Positions 13,391 to 20,341 of a DNA stretch of 27,363 bases are shown here, in pieces (position 1 is the first letter of the stretch; each line of letters opens with the position of its first letter). The notes beneath the pieces are model-generated. The model saw only the letters and a list, made by a program, of their open reading frames with translations, did not search any database and was not told the origin of the DNA. The stretch spans positions 1,032,221 through 1,059,583 of the forward strand of contig NZ_GL870929.1 of NCBI RefSeq assembly GCF_000190695.1, in the 5' to 3' direction. The stretch is from Kingella denitrificans ATCC 33394. GTDB lineage: Bacteria > Pseudomonadota > Gammaproteobacteria > Burkholderiales > Neisseriaceae. Position numbers and translations under genes: made by a program.

Positions 13391-14581
13391 TTAAAACGAA
13401 ATATATTGCGCCGGATTTTGCGGCGTGCCGCTCGAACGGATTTCAAAATACAGCGGCTGGCTGCCCGTTACCGCCAATGTCTGGCCGCGCTGCACGTTCT
13501 GGCCTTTGCCCACCAGCACGTTCTGCACTTGGCCGTATGCCGTCAGATATTTCGGCGAGTGCTGCACAATCACCACCGTGCCGTGGTTGCGCAGCGGCCC
13601 GATGTGGATGACTTGGCCCGTTGCGGCCGCCAGCACGTTCTGACCGGCGCCGTTGCCGATTTTAATGCCGCGCGTTTTGCCTTCCTGATAAGGCTCGGTA
13701 ATCCGCGCATTCAGCATCGGCGTTTGCCAAGCAATGCCGTCCCGCGTATTGGCACGCGCAGACGATACCGGTGCAGGTATCGCGCTAACTGCGGGCGTTT
13801 CAACAGTCCGCGTTACTGTAATTACAGGTGCAGGCTGGCTGACGGCCACAGGTGGTGCGGTGACAGGCGTGCTTTGCGTGCCCCCACGGACATTCAGCAC
13901 CTGACCCAAATGGATATTGTTGCCGCTCAGGTTATTCAACTGGCGCAACTGGTTTTCACTCATGCCATAGCGTTTGGAAATGTTGTACACCGTGTCGCCC
14001 GCCACAACTCGGTGGGTGCTCGTGCCGTTGATGACGGGTGCACTGCCGCTGCCGCTATGGCCGAACGGCTTTACGCGCAAGGTCTGCCCTTTCACGATAT
14101 TGTTATCGCTCAGGTTGTTCCATTGGCGCAGCTGGTCTTCAGTAATGCCGTAGCGTTTGGAAATGTTGTACACCGTGTCGCCCTGCACAACGCGGTGCTG
14201 CACGGCGTTTCTGTCCACCGGCGCGTAGTTCGGGACGTAAGTGCCCGTGCCTGCGGCGGGTGCAGACACCACTGGGGCGCTAGGAGCGGTGTAAGGCGGC
14301 GCAGTTGTTACCGGTACGCTGCCCGAATCCGCAGGCGCGCCCGGCACGGCAGGCACGCCGCCGTTGGTGTTGATGCCGTAAGGGTTGCCGCCGTCGGTGC
14401 TGACGGAGCCGCTGTTGCCGCTGTAAACCGGCGCACTGCCACTATAAACGGGGACGCTGCCGTTGCTGCTGCCGTTCACCACGGGGGCGGGGCTTTGCTG
14501 TGCGGCGGAACATGCCGACAGGAGCGCGGCAACCGCCAAACTGGAAACCAGCGGACGTGCAAAACGGATACGATTCATCAT
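13391..14581 (-). CDS. nlpD: NlpD-like lipoprotein, two LysM domains and a degenerate LytM domain
   Basis: A 396-residue lipoprotein. Signal peptide and lipobox LLSAC (Cys24); a Ser/Gly/Pro-rich linker with repeated PVYSG units (about 44-54); LysM domains at 129-171 and 190-232 that bind peptidoglycan; a C-terminal M23/LytM domain at about 297-394. As in E. coli NlpD the zinc ligands are missing (AYGQV where active enzymes have the HxH His), so it should act as an activator of an amidase such as AmiC in daughter-cell separation, not as a peptidase. It lies downstream of surE, the conserved surE-nlpD order, with pcm absent. The start is ATG 14581 or 14578. Confidence 0.9.
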   Translation of the reverse strand: MMNRIRFARPLVSSLAVAALLSACSAAQQSPAPVVNGSSNGSVPVYSGSAPVYSGNSGSVSTDGGNPYGINTNGGVPAVPGAPADSGSVPVTTAPPYTAPSAPVVSAPAAGTGTYVPNYAPVDRNAVQHRVVQGDTVYNISKRYGITEDQLRQWNNLSDNNIVKGQTLRVKPFGHSGSGSAPVINGTSTHRVVAGDTVYNISKRYGMSENQLRQLNNLSGNNIHLGQVLNVRGGTQSTPVTAPPVAVSQPAPVITVTRTVETPAVSAIPAPVSSARANTRDGIAWQTPMLNARITEPYQEGKTRGIKIGNGAGQNVLAAATGQVIHIGPLRNHGTVVIVQHSPKYLTAYGQVQNVLVGKGQNVQRGQTLAVTGSQPLYFEIRSSGTPQNPAQYISF

Positions 14582-14616
14582 CAAACTATCTTTCTGAAAT
14601 ATGGATGTCAACAAAG

Positions 14617-14631
14617 GTGCAGGCTGCTTTT
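14617..14631 (-). repeat. Single DUS between surE and nlpD
   Basis: AAAAGCAGCCTGCAC on the minus strand without an inverted partner, compatible with surE-nlpD cotranscription. Confidence 0.75.
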
Positions 14632-14692
14632 GACGCGCTGCGGCCTGATTACCGCAAGGATTTTACCGTGTTATCCGTGCGGCGACAATGCT

Positions 14693-15463
14693 TTAAGGGC
14701 ATTCGTGCAGCGTCCACGAGCGGCTGCTTTCGCGCAAAGCGTCAATCTGTGCGTGCGCGGTCAAATCCACTTGCAGCGGCGTAACGCTGACAAAGCCCGA
14801 TTCGCATGCCGCGAAATCCGTGCCTTCTTCGCTGTCGTACACGCCGCCGGCCGGCCCGATCCAGTAAATCGGTTCGCCGCGCGGGTCGCTGGCCGCCAGC
14901 ATATTTTGCTCGTGGTGCCGCCTGCCCAGCCGCGTAATCCGTATGCCGCGCAAATCTTTCGCCGCCACGGTGGGAATATTCACATTCCACAACACGGGCG
15001 TTTCCGGCTTGGGCTGCCGCAACACATGGGTCAGCACGCTCCACACGGCCTTCTCCACCGTGGGCGTGAACGTGCTCATGGGGCGGCCGGCCAGCGAAAA
15101 GGCAATGGCGGGAATGCCCATCATATAAGCCTCCGTGGCGGCGGCCACCGTACCGGAATACAGCGTGTCGTCGCCCATATTCGCGCCGTGGTTCACACCG
15201 GAAAACACCCAGTCGGGCTTGAAATCGGGCAGGACGTGCAGCCCTGTGTGGATGCAGTCGGTCGGCGTGCCGTTCACAAAATAAAAGCCGTTTTCCGCCT
15301 GCCGCACGCGCAAAGGCTTGTCCAAGGTGAGCGAATTACTCGCGCCGCTGCGGTTGCGTTCGGGGGCGACCACGCGCACGTTGGCAAACTCGCCGGCCAG
15401 CCGCGCCAGCAATGCAATGCCGCGTGCCAGATAGCCGTCGTCATTGGAAATCAGGATATTCAT
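14693..15463 (-). CDS. surE: 5'/3'-nucleotidase SurE
   Basis: A 256-residue metal-dependent nucleotidase/exopolyphosphatase linked to stationary-phase survival. The start MNILISNDDG carries the metal-binding Asp8-Asp9; Ser39 is in RNRSGASNSLT and Asn91 in SGVNHGANMGDD, with GTVAAATEA following. Length is normal. The ATG at 15463 gives the canonical N-terminus. Unusually, the bases just upstream are a DUS (GAAAGCAGCCTGCAC directly abutting ATG), leaving no Shine-Dalgarno at the usual position; the frame is open further upstream but that part is not SurE. A TATAAT -10 is about 40 bp upstream. Confidence 0.96.
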   Translation of the reverse strand: MNILISNDDGYLARGIALLARLAGEFANVRVVAPERNRSGASNSLTLDKPLRVRQAENGFYFVNGTPTDCIHTGLHVLPDFKPDWVFSGVNHGANMGDDTLYSGTVAAATEAYMMGIPAIAFSLAGRPMSTFTPTVEKAVWSVLTHVLRQPKPETPVLWNVNIPTVAAKDLRGIRITRLGRRHHEQNMLAASDPRGEPIYWIGPAGGVYDSEEGTDFAACESGFVSVTPLQVDLTAHAQIDALRESSRSWTLHECP

Positions 15464-15477
15464 GTGCAGGCTGCTTT
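15464..15477 (-). repeat. DUS abutting the surE start codon
   Basis: AAAGCAGCCTGCAC ends exactly at the base before the surE ATG and occupies the ribosome-binding site position. Confidence 0.8.
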
Positions 15478-15500
15478 CTTCGTGTGTGTTAAAGCACGGT

Positions 15501-15506
15501 ATTATA
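15501..15506 (-). promoter_or_regulatory. Candidate surE -10 element
   Basis: TATAAT on the minus strand, 38 bp upstream of the ATG. The hexamer 17 bp further up (CGTCCA) is not a good -35. Confidence 0.45.
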
Positions 15507-15540
15507 ACGGATTGAACGGCGCTTGGACGGCTTCGGCATC

Positions 15541-15555
15541 GTGCAGGCTGCTTTT
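15541..15555. repeat. Single DUS in the surE-mnmC gap
   Basis: GTGCAGGCTGCTTTT, unpaired, in the divergent gap between surE and mnmC. Confidence 0.75.
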
Positions 15556-15591
15556 TTTGCCGTGCAGGCGGTGTGTTGCGGCAGTTGGCAT

Positions 15592-15799
15592 GGCGTTGCG
15601 CCGCCATACCCGCGCTTAGAACAACCGCCCGTGGCAAAGGCTGCCGCCCTTTTGTCGGCTTTGCCACGCCAACGGACGGATTCTCCGCATCCCAAAAGCA
15701 GCCTGCACTTCGGTTTTCAAGGTGCAGGCTGCTTTTTCGGATGTGCGGCAGCGTTTGCCACGGGCAGAACCACCCGCGTGGGTACGGCGGCGCAACGCC
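15592..15799. repeat. 55-bp inverted repeat enclosing a DUS pair
   Basis: The left arm 15592-15646 (starting GGCGTTGCGCCGCC, ending CCCGTGGCAAAGGCTGCCG) recurs inverted at 15746-15799 (from CGGCAGCGTTTGCCACGGG to GGCGGCGCAACGCC). The match is strong at both ends and weaker in the middle. The roughly 100-bp loop contains a DUS pair. This fills most of the 409-bp gap 15464-15872, where I see no gene. It could be a family-specific dispersed repeat or a transposon remnant. Confidence 0.7.
15694..15736. terminator. DUS-pair hairpin in the surE-mnmC gap
   Basis: Inverted AAAAGCAGCCTGCAC copies in the loop of the larger inverted repeat. No gene ends here, so any terminator role is unclear. Confidence 0.6.
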
Positions 15800-15872
15800 G
15801 TGAAAACCGTTAAAATAACCCTTGTTTTTGACGGTCGGCACGCGCCGCCGCCCAACTGCAAAGGAGACCCAC

Positions 15873-17501
15873 ATGCCCCCCGTTTATGCTTGGCAACACC
15901 TGCCCTCCCCGGCCGAACTGGCTGACCGTCCGCACGCGGCGGAGCAGGAGCAGCACTGGCTGTTTTGTTTGGACGACGATATTCCGCCGCCGCACCGCAT
16001 CGCCCTGCCTGCCGAACCGTCCGACAACGGCCTGACGGCGGCATTGCAGGCTGCTTTGGCGTGTACCGGCACGGCCGCGCTGCACCACTTCCCTTATGCG
16101 TGGGGCAAGGTGCATTTTTGGTTCGTGCCGCGTGCTTATGCCGCCCAATGCCAAGTACATTTCGCCGAGCCGATTCAATGGCAGGACTCACCCGTGTACC
16201 CTGCCGAACCGCCGGCATTGAAAGCATGGCAGGCTGCACCTGAGCCGCTGCCGGAAGATGGAACGCCGCATGTGTTGGTGATTGGCGCGGGCATTGCGGG
16301 CGCGGCCACGGCATACGAATGCGCACTGCGCGGTGCCACGGTGAGCGTGATTGAACGGCAAAAGCAGCCTGCACAAGAAGCCAGCGGCAACCGGCAGGGT
16401 TTGCTGTATGCCAAAATTTCGCCGCACAACACGCCGCAAACCGAGCTGCTGCTTTCGGGCTACGGCTATACGCGCCACCTGCTCGCCCGCCTCCTGCCCG
16501 AACAGGCGCATTGGCAGCCCTGCGGCGTGCTGCACCTGAACCACAACGAATCGGAACGGCAGCGCAACCGCCTACTGGCACAACAAACGCAGCACGCGCA
16601 TTTGTACCGCGCCGTCTGCGCCGAAGAAGCCGCGCAGTTGGCCGGCATTCCCGTGGAACAGGATGGGCTGTTCTGGCCGATGGGCGCATGGCTCAATCCG
16701 CCCGCGCTGGTTAAACGGCTGCTGGACCACCCGAACATCCGCCTGTTTGCCGAACACAATGTTGAAGAAGCCGCCTACGACCGCGAAAGCCGCCAATGGC
16801 GTGTCCGCACGCCGCACGGCACGCTTTCGGGCAGCCACATCGTGTTCTGCACCGGTGCAGGCAGCCTGCACGCCCCCATAACGCGGCAATTCCCCCTGCA
16901 AATCATTCGCGGGCAAACCAGCATCGCACCTGCCACCGAATACAGCCGCGCCCTCAAAACCGCCCTGTCCGCCGCCAGCTACATTTCGCCCGCATGGCAG
17001 GGCCGCCATTGTTTCGGCGCCACCTTCTCCCCGAACAACCCCGACACCGCATGGCAGGCGGAAGACGAGCGGCACAACCGCCAAGCCATGTCGCAACTGA
17101 ACGAACCGCTGCACCGCAGCCTGTCTGCCGCATGGGGCGACGAAAGCAGCCTGCACCCTGCCGAACGCGGACACGCCGCCCTGCGCTGCGATGCCCACGA
17201 CCACCTGCCCGCCGTCGGCGCATTGGGCGATGCCGCCGCCATGAAACAGGTGTATGCCAAATTCGCCCACGACAAAAATTATCCGATTCAAACACCCTGC
17301 CCTTACCTGCCCAATGCCTATCTGAACACCGCCCACGGCTCGCGCGGGCTGGCCACCGCCCCCCTGTGCGCCGCCGACATTGCCGCCCAAATCTGCCGCA
17401 CCCCACGCCTGCTTTCCGCCCGCCTGCAACAAGCGCTCAACCCCAACAGGTTGATTATCAAAGAAATCATTCACGGCAAAATCGGTGCGAAGGTGCGCTG
17501 A
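15873..17501 (+). CDS. mnmC: MnmC-type FAD-dependent tRNA (cmnm5s2U34) oxidoreductase
   Basis: A 542-residue protein. Residues about 132-540 are the FAD-dependent oxidoreductase (MnmC1) domain that converts cmnm5(s2)U34 of tRNA to nm5(s2)U34: the dinucleotide-binding motif VLVIGAGIAGAATAYE (134-149) ending in Glu161, EASGNRQGLLYAKIS, and the FGATFSPN and HGSRGL segments typical of the family. The first 130 residues are not the methyltransferase domain of bifunctional MnmC and I do not recognise them; they contain no SAM motif. The second methylation step would need a separate enzyme. AAGGAGA before the ATG fixes the start. DUS copies inside the gene encode LQAALA, KQPAQ and SSLHP. Confidence 0.85.
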   Translation: MPPVYAWQHLPSPAELADRPHAAEQEQHWLFCLDDDIPPPHRIALPAEPSDNGLTAALQAALACTGTAALHHFPYAWGKVHFWFVPRAYAAQCQVHFAEPIQWQDSPVYPAEPPALKAWQAAPEPLPEDGTPHVLVIGAGIAGAATAYECALRGATVSVIERQKQPAQEASGNRQGLLYAKISPHNTPQTELLLSGYGYTRHLLARLLPEQAHWQPCGVLHLNHNESERQRNRLLAQQTQHAHLYRAVCAEEAAQLAGIPVEQDGLFWPMGAWLNPPALVKRLLDHPNIRLFAEHNVEEAAYDRESRQWRVRTPHGTLSGSHIVFCTGAGSLHAPITRQFPLQIIRGQTSIAPATEYSRALKTALSAASYISPAWQGRHCFGATFSPNNPDTAWQAEDERHNRQAMSQLNEPLHRSLSAAWGDESSLHPAERGHAALRCDAHDHLPAVGALGDAAAMKQVYAKFAHDKNYPIQTPCPYLPNAYLNTAHGSRGLATAPLCAADIAAQICRTPRLLSARLQQALNPNRLIIKEIIHGKIGAKVR

Positions 17502-17506
17502 AACGC

Positions 17507-17523
17507 AAAAAAGCAGCCTGCAC
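17507..17523 (+). repeat. Left DUS arm of a split terminator
   Basis: AAAAAAGCAGCCTGCAC lies 6 bp after the mnmC stop. Its inverted partner is not adjacent but at 18603-18619, beyond the toxin-tail/immunity cassette. Confidence 0.75.
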
Positions 17524-17657
17524 GTTCGGAAGTTGAAGTTAGATTGGAAAAAGAAATTGGTGATACACAAGTAAGGAACGCTGGCGTGGGCGGCAAAGTA
17601 GAAACCATCTACAAACCGAATCAAAATGCCAAAGTGATCGGAACGGTTAGAATTTGA
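17524..17657 (+). pseudogene. C-terminal remnant of a polymorphic toxin (inferred)
   Basis: The frame ending in TGA at 17655-17657 reads about 44 protein-like residues: SEVEVRLEKEIGDTQVRNAG, then VETIYKPNQNAKVIGTVRI. It has no start codon or ribosome site and is fused at its 5' end to the DUS. Base composition is more AT-rich than mnmC. It ends 12 bp before the immunity gene, exactly where a toxin gene would end in a toxin-immunity pair. I do not recognise the toxin family; calling it a toxin tail rests on position. Confidence 0.55.
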
Positions 17658-17669
17658 AAAGGAAAGATA

Positions 17670-18551
17670 ATGTGCGAATTTGAAAAGAATAAACGAGCTA
17701 TTTATCTGACAGAAAGACATTTTCTTCATCGGAAAAAATTTCTTGAAGAAGACTTGCAGGAAGATGTTTTTTCAATCAAAACACCCCAATGGATTTTAGA
17801 TGACCCCGATTATGGGCAGAAACGTTATCAGCGTGGATTAAGCTGGAATCAAATATCAACCGCTATGCGCTACTGCCAGCTTCTCTATTCTGCAGGCTGC
17901 CCCATGCCCGAAGTCGTTTCCGCCACCCATGACATGCTCGAACGCTTCCACAAGCATTTCGACATTAATTTCCCCGAAGACAAGCTGCAACTTTGGGAAG
18001 CCGATGCCTACGCCTACACACTCTGGCTGCTGGGATTGGCCGTATTGTCCAACCATAAAGAAAGCCTCAACCGCATCCCCGGCTGGCTTTCGCCCGATTT
18101 GGACGAAAACGAAGAGCGTATTTTTGGTGGTGCGCCGCTAGTGGATGCGCCGATGAAGATTTTGCTGGATTTGGTTGGATATCGGGGCAGAATTCAGGTC
18201 AGTCCCGAACCGTTTTTTCCGAAAAGCGTCTATATGCTGATACCCGACATCATCCATCCGTCCAAAAACCCCGACAATCCGTTTGAACCTTCGGGTATTC
18301 CTCGCGGCAGGCTGCTGAGGGACTATCTGAAAGGCTGGTACAAAACCAATAAGGATACTTATTGGTATGACTACCATAAAGTCAGGGATGGAGAATTGTT
18401 CTTCGGCTACTGGGCATTTGAAACCGCCATTTTTACCCTGCTGCTTCATGCAGATATGGAAGGTCAACCCTTAAAGGCAATGGGCTTTTATCCGAAAGAC
18501 TATATCGAATATGCCCGCGAACACAGGTTTGCAATATTGGGCGGCATGTAG
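17670..18551 (+). CDS. PoNi-type (DUF1910/DUF1911) immunity protein
   Basis: A 293-residue soluble protein. The C-terminal half carries features I associate with DUF1911: WEADAYAYTLWLLGLAVL, a tryptophan/tyrosine-rich YWYDYHKVRDGELFFGYWAF (roughly 227-246) and FYPKDYIEYAREH near the end; the N-terminal half fits DUF1910. This pair of domains forms the immunity proteins of PoNe-type DNase toxins, which protect a cell from its own or a sibling's delivered toxin. AAAGGAAAG precedes the ATG. The gene follows a truncated toxin-like tail and is closed by a terminator of foreign DUS dialect. It is AT-rich at its 5' end. As no intact toxin remains here, it looks like an orphan immunity gene. Confidence 0.82.
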   Translation: MCEFEKNKRAIYLTERHFLHRKKFLEEDLQEDVFSIKTPQWILDDPDYGQKRYQRGLSWNQISTAMRYCQLLYSAGCPMPEVVSATHDMLERFHKHFDINFPEDKLQLWEADAYAYTLWLLGLAVLSNHKESLNRIPGWLSPDLDENEERIFGGAPLVDAPMKILLDLVGYRGRIQVSPEPFFPKSVYMLIPDIIHPSKNPDNPFEPSGIPRGRLLRDYLKGWYKTNKDTYWYDYHKVRDGELFFGYWAFETAIFTLLLHADMEGQPLKAMGFYPKDYIEYAREHRFAILGGM

Positions 18552-18563
18552 GATGGCAATGGG

Positions 18564-18598
18564 AAAAGCCGTCTGAAAAACACTTTCAGACGGCTTTA
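18564..18598. terminator. Terminator built of GCCGTCTGAA (foreign-dialect) DUS pair
   Basis: GCCGTCTGAA at 18568-18577 and TTCAGACGGC at 18585-18594 form a short-loop hairpin followed by TTT. This is the core DUS of N. meningitidis/N. gonorrhoeae and the only pair of this dialect I see in the window. It closes the immunity gene. Confidence 0.85.
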
Positions 18599-18602
18599 TG
18601 AA

Positions 18603-18619
18603 GTGCAGGCTGCTTTTTT
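18603..18619. repeat. Right DUS arm of the split terminator
   Basis: GTGCAGGCTGCTTTTTT, the inverse of the arm at 17507-17523, lies 7 bp beyond the stop of the minus-strand deacetylase gene. Confidence 0.75.
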
Positions 18620-18626
18620 GTCGGCC

Positions 18627-19667
18627 TTAAAAAAACGGGCTGGCTTTCACCAAACATCCGATATGTGCTTTGGCGCTGGCGGCCAGGCTTGGCAGGTGGT
18701 AGCCGCCTTCCAGCACGGACACAATCCGCCCTTTGGCATAGCGGTTCGCCAGCAGCATGATTTTTTTGGTGAGCCATTCGAAATCGTCTTCGGTCAGGCG
18801 AAGATGCGCCAGTTCGTCGTCCTTGTGCGCATCGAATCCGGCGGAAAGCAGGATGAACTGCGGCCGAAACGCTTCCAAGGCGGGCAACCAGCGGTTGCGG
18901 ACGGCATCGCGGAAGGCTTGGCTGCCGTCGCCGGCTTTGAGCGGCGTATTGACGATGTGCGGATTGCGCCCTGCGGCGGCAGGCAGTTCGCCCTCGGCAA
19001 AGGGATACAGCGGATATTCGAAACTCGACAACAGCATAACGCGCGGGTCGTCGGCAAAAATATCCTGCGTACCGTCGCCGTGGTGCACGTCGAAATCCAG
19101 AATCGCCACGCGCTCCAAGCGGTATTCGGCAATCAGGTGCATGGCGGCCACGGCCACATTATTGATAAAGCAAAACCCCGACGCTTTGTCGGCATGGGCG
19201 TGGTGGCCGGGCGGGCGGACGGCGCAAAAAGCGTTTTTGGCTTGTTTGCGCATCACCATGTCCACGGCTTTCACGGCGGCGCCGGCGGCTTTGCGGGCAG
19301 CCTGCAAGGTGTGGCGGCTTAAAAAGGTGTCGTCGTTGATTTGCACTTGCCCTTGCGCGGGCAACCGGCTTTCCAAATCGTTCAGGTAACGCCGCGTGTG
19401 CACGCGCGCCAACTGCACCTCGGTCACATCGGGCGCTTCGATTTTTTGCAGCAGTAGCCACAATCCCGAACGGCGCAGCGCTTGTTCGATGGCTTCGGTG
19501 CGCTCCGGGCTTTCGGGGTGCAGGCTGCCGGCAAAATGGGTTTGGCAGTCGGGCGAATACAGCCACGCGGTGCGCCCTTTAATGTCCAGCAGCCGCAAAA
19601 TTTTGCCGCGCCAATAGCGGTATTGCTGGAGGAGCTGCGCCAGAATGATGGGGGGTTTGCGATACAT
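18627..19667 (-). CDS. Histone deacetylase / acetoin-utilisation (AcuC) family protein
   Basis: A 346-residue zinc-dependent deacetylase fold enzyme. The active-site His pair is H155-H156 in RPPGHHAH, zinc ligands are D193 and H195 in DFDVHHGDGT and D279 in AGFDAH, and the catalytic Tyr is Y323 in LEGGYH. HPESPER (50-56) is the usual N-terminal signature. In bacteria the substrates include acetylated proteins and acetylpolyamines; which one applies here cannot be read. The start at MYRKPPI (19667) has no good Shine-Dalgarno; a longer frame starting with TTG runs through a DUS and is unlikely. It converges on mnmC across the toxin-immunity cassette. Confidence 0.9.
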   Translation of the reverse strand: MYRKPPIILAQLLQQYRYWRGKILRLLDIKGRTAWLYSPDCQTHFAGSLHPESPERTEAIEQALRRSGLWLLLQKIEAPDVTEVQLARVHTRRYLNDLESRLPAQGQVQINDDTFLSRHTLQAARKAAGAAVKAVDMVMRKQAKNAFCAVRPPGHHAHADKASGFCFINNVAVAAMHLIAEYRLERVAILDFDVHHGDGTQDIFADDPRVMLLSSFEYPLYPFAEGELPAAAGRNPHIVNTPLKAGDGSQAFRDAVRNRWLPALEAFRPQFILLSAGFDAHKDDELAHLRLTEDDFEWLTKKIMLLANRYAKGRIVSVLEGGYHLPSLAASAKAHIGCLVKASPFF

Positions 19668-19682
19668 GGGTCGGGTTTCGGG

Positions 19683-19697
19683 AAAAGCAGCCTGCAC
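19683..19697 (+). repeat. Single DUS upstream of the deacetylase gene
   Basis: AAAAGCAGCCTGCAC, 15 bp upstream of the proposed start, unpaired. Confidence 0.75.
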
Positions 19698-19756
19698 ATG
19701 GGCATATTGCGCCGCTTCATGGAAAATCAATCGGTTAGGTCATTGCTGCAATAGGC

Positions 19757-19770
19757 AAAAGCAGCCTGCA
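19757..19770 (+). repeat. Single DUS in the gap before the secreted-protein gene
   Basis: AAAAGCAGCCTGCA followed by AACA (final C lost), between the deacetylase and the secreted protein. Confidence 0.7.
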
Positions 19771-19819
19771 AACATAAACTTCGAATCATTAGGAAACACA
19801 ATACTGAAAATATGCTGCC

Positions 19820-20302
19820 TTACAAACCTGCCTCATGAACTATCGCAGTTATTTCAGCCACCGCCTGCCCCCACAAACGGGGATTCTGCCGCATCCATGC
19901 ACGGGTTCGCACATGCAGCGGCACAACCCGCTGCCGATCGCCAGATTGTTTCATAACAAATTCAAATATTTGATGGAAATACATATCGCGATAGGCACAC
20001 AATCTAGCCACATTGCCAGCATAACAGCGATTCATATAGGCAGGCCAGGTTTGCATGAGCTGGCGCCGAGTCCTTTGATTAAACGCATTTTCTGCCTGTT
20101 TACTCGTATTCAGCCGCCGCTCTTGTTCTGGCGACATCACGGCCAGATTCGCCAGCACGATCTTGCTCAGCTCATTTTCAATATATTCGCTCGTTAGCTG
20201 AATCTGCTGATAGATTTCATCCTGGTCGAAATCCTGCTGATTTTCGGCATAGGCAGGGGCAAGCAACAAACCCAATAGTGCGGTTATCACTATTTTCTTC
20301 AT
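19820..20302 (-). CDS. Secreted protein with CYA-C motif, function unknown
   Basis: A 160-residue protein with a Sec signal peptide (MKKIVITALLGLLLAPAYA). The mature part is probably helical and contains only two Cys, in RCYAGNVARLCAYRD. The same pattern, CYA, six to eight residues, C, x, Y, x, D, occurs in the secreted protein at 26815-27231, so the two may belong to one small exported family. GGAAGG before the ATG is a good ribosome site. It lies downstream of miaB on the same strand. Not recognised. Confidence 0.7.
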   Translation of the reverse strand: MKKIVITALLGLLLAPAYAENQQDFDQDEIYQQIQLTSEYIENELSKIVLANLAVMSPEQERRLNTSKQAENAFNQRTRRQLMQTWPAYMNRCYAGNVARLCAYRDMYFHQIFEFVMKQSGDRQRVVPLHVRTRAWMRQNPRLWGQAVAEITAIVHEAGL

Positions 20303-20341
20303 GTTTATCCTTCCCAGTAAATTTTCAGGTGGCCCTTCGCC

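Noticed and set aside
13406..15619. Very long plus-strand open frame (over 700 codons) opposite nlpD and surE
   Set aside because: It is antisense to two well-identified genes; the translation is rich in His, Arg and Cys with no domain, typical of antisense frames in GC-rich DNA.
15523..15813. Plus-strand frame of 96 codons in the surE-mnmC gap
   Set aside because: It consists of DUS-encoded peptides and the inverted repeat, with no ribosome site; better explained as repeat DNA.
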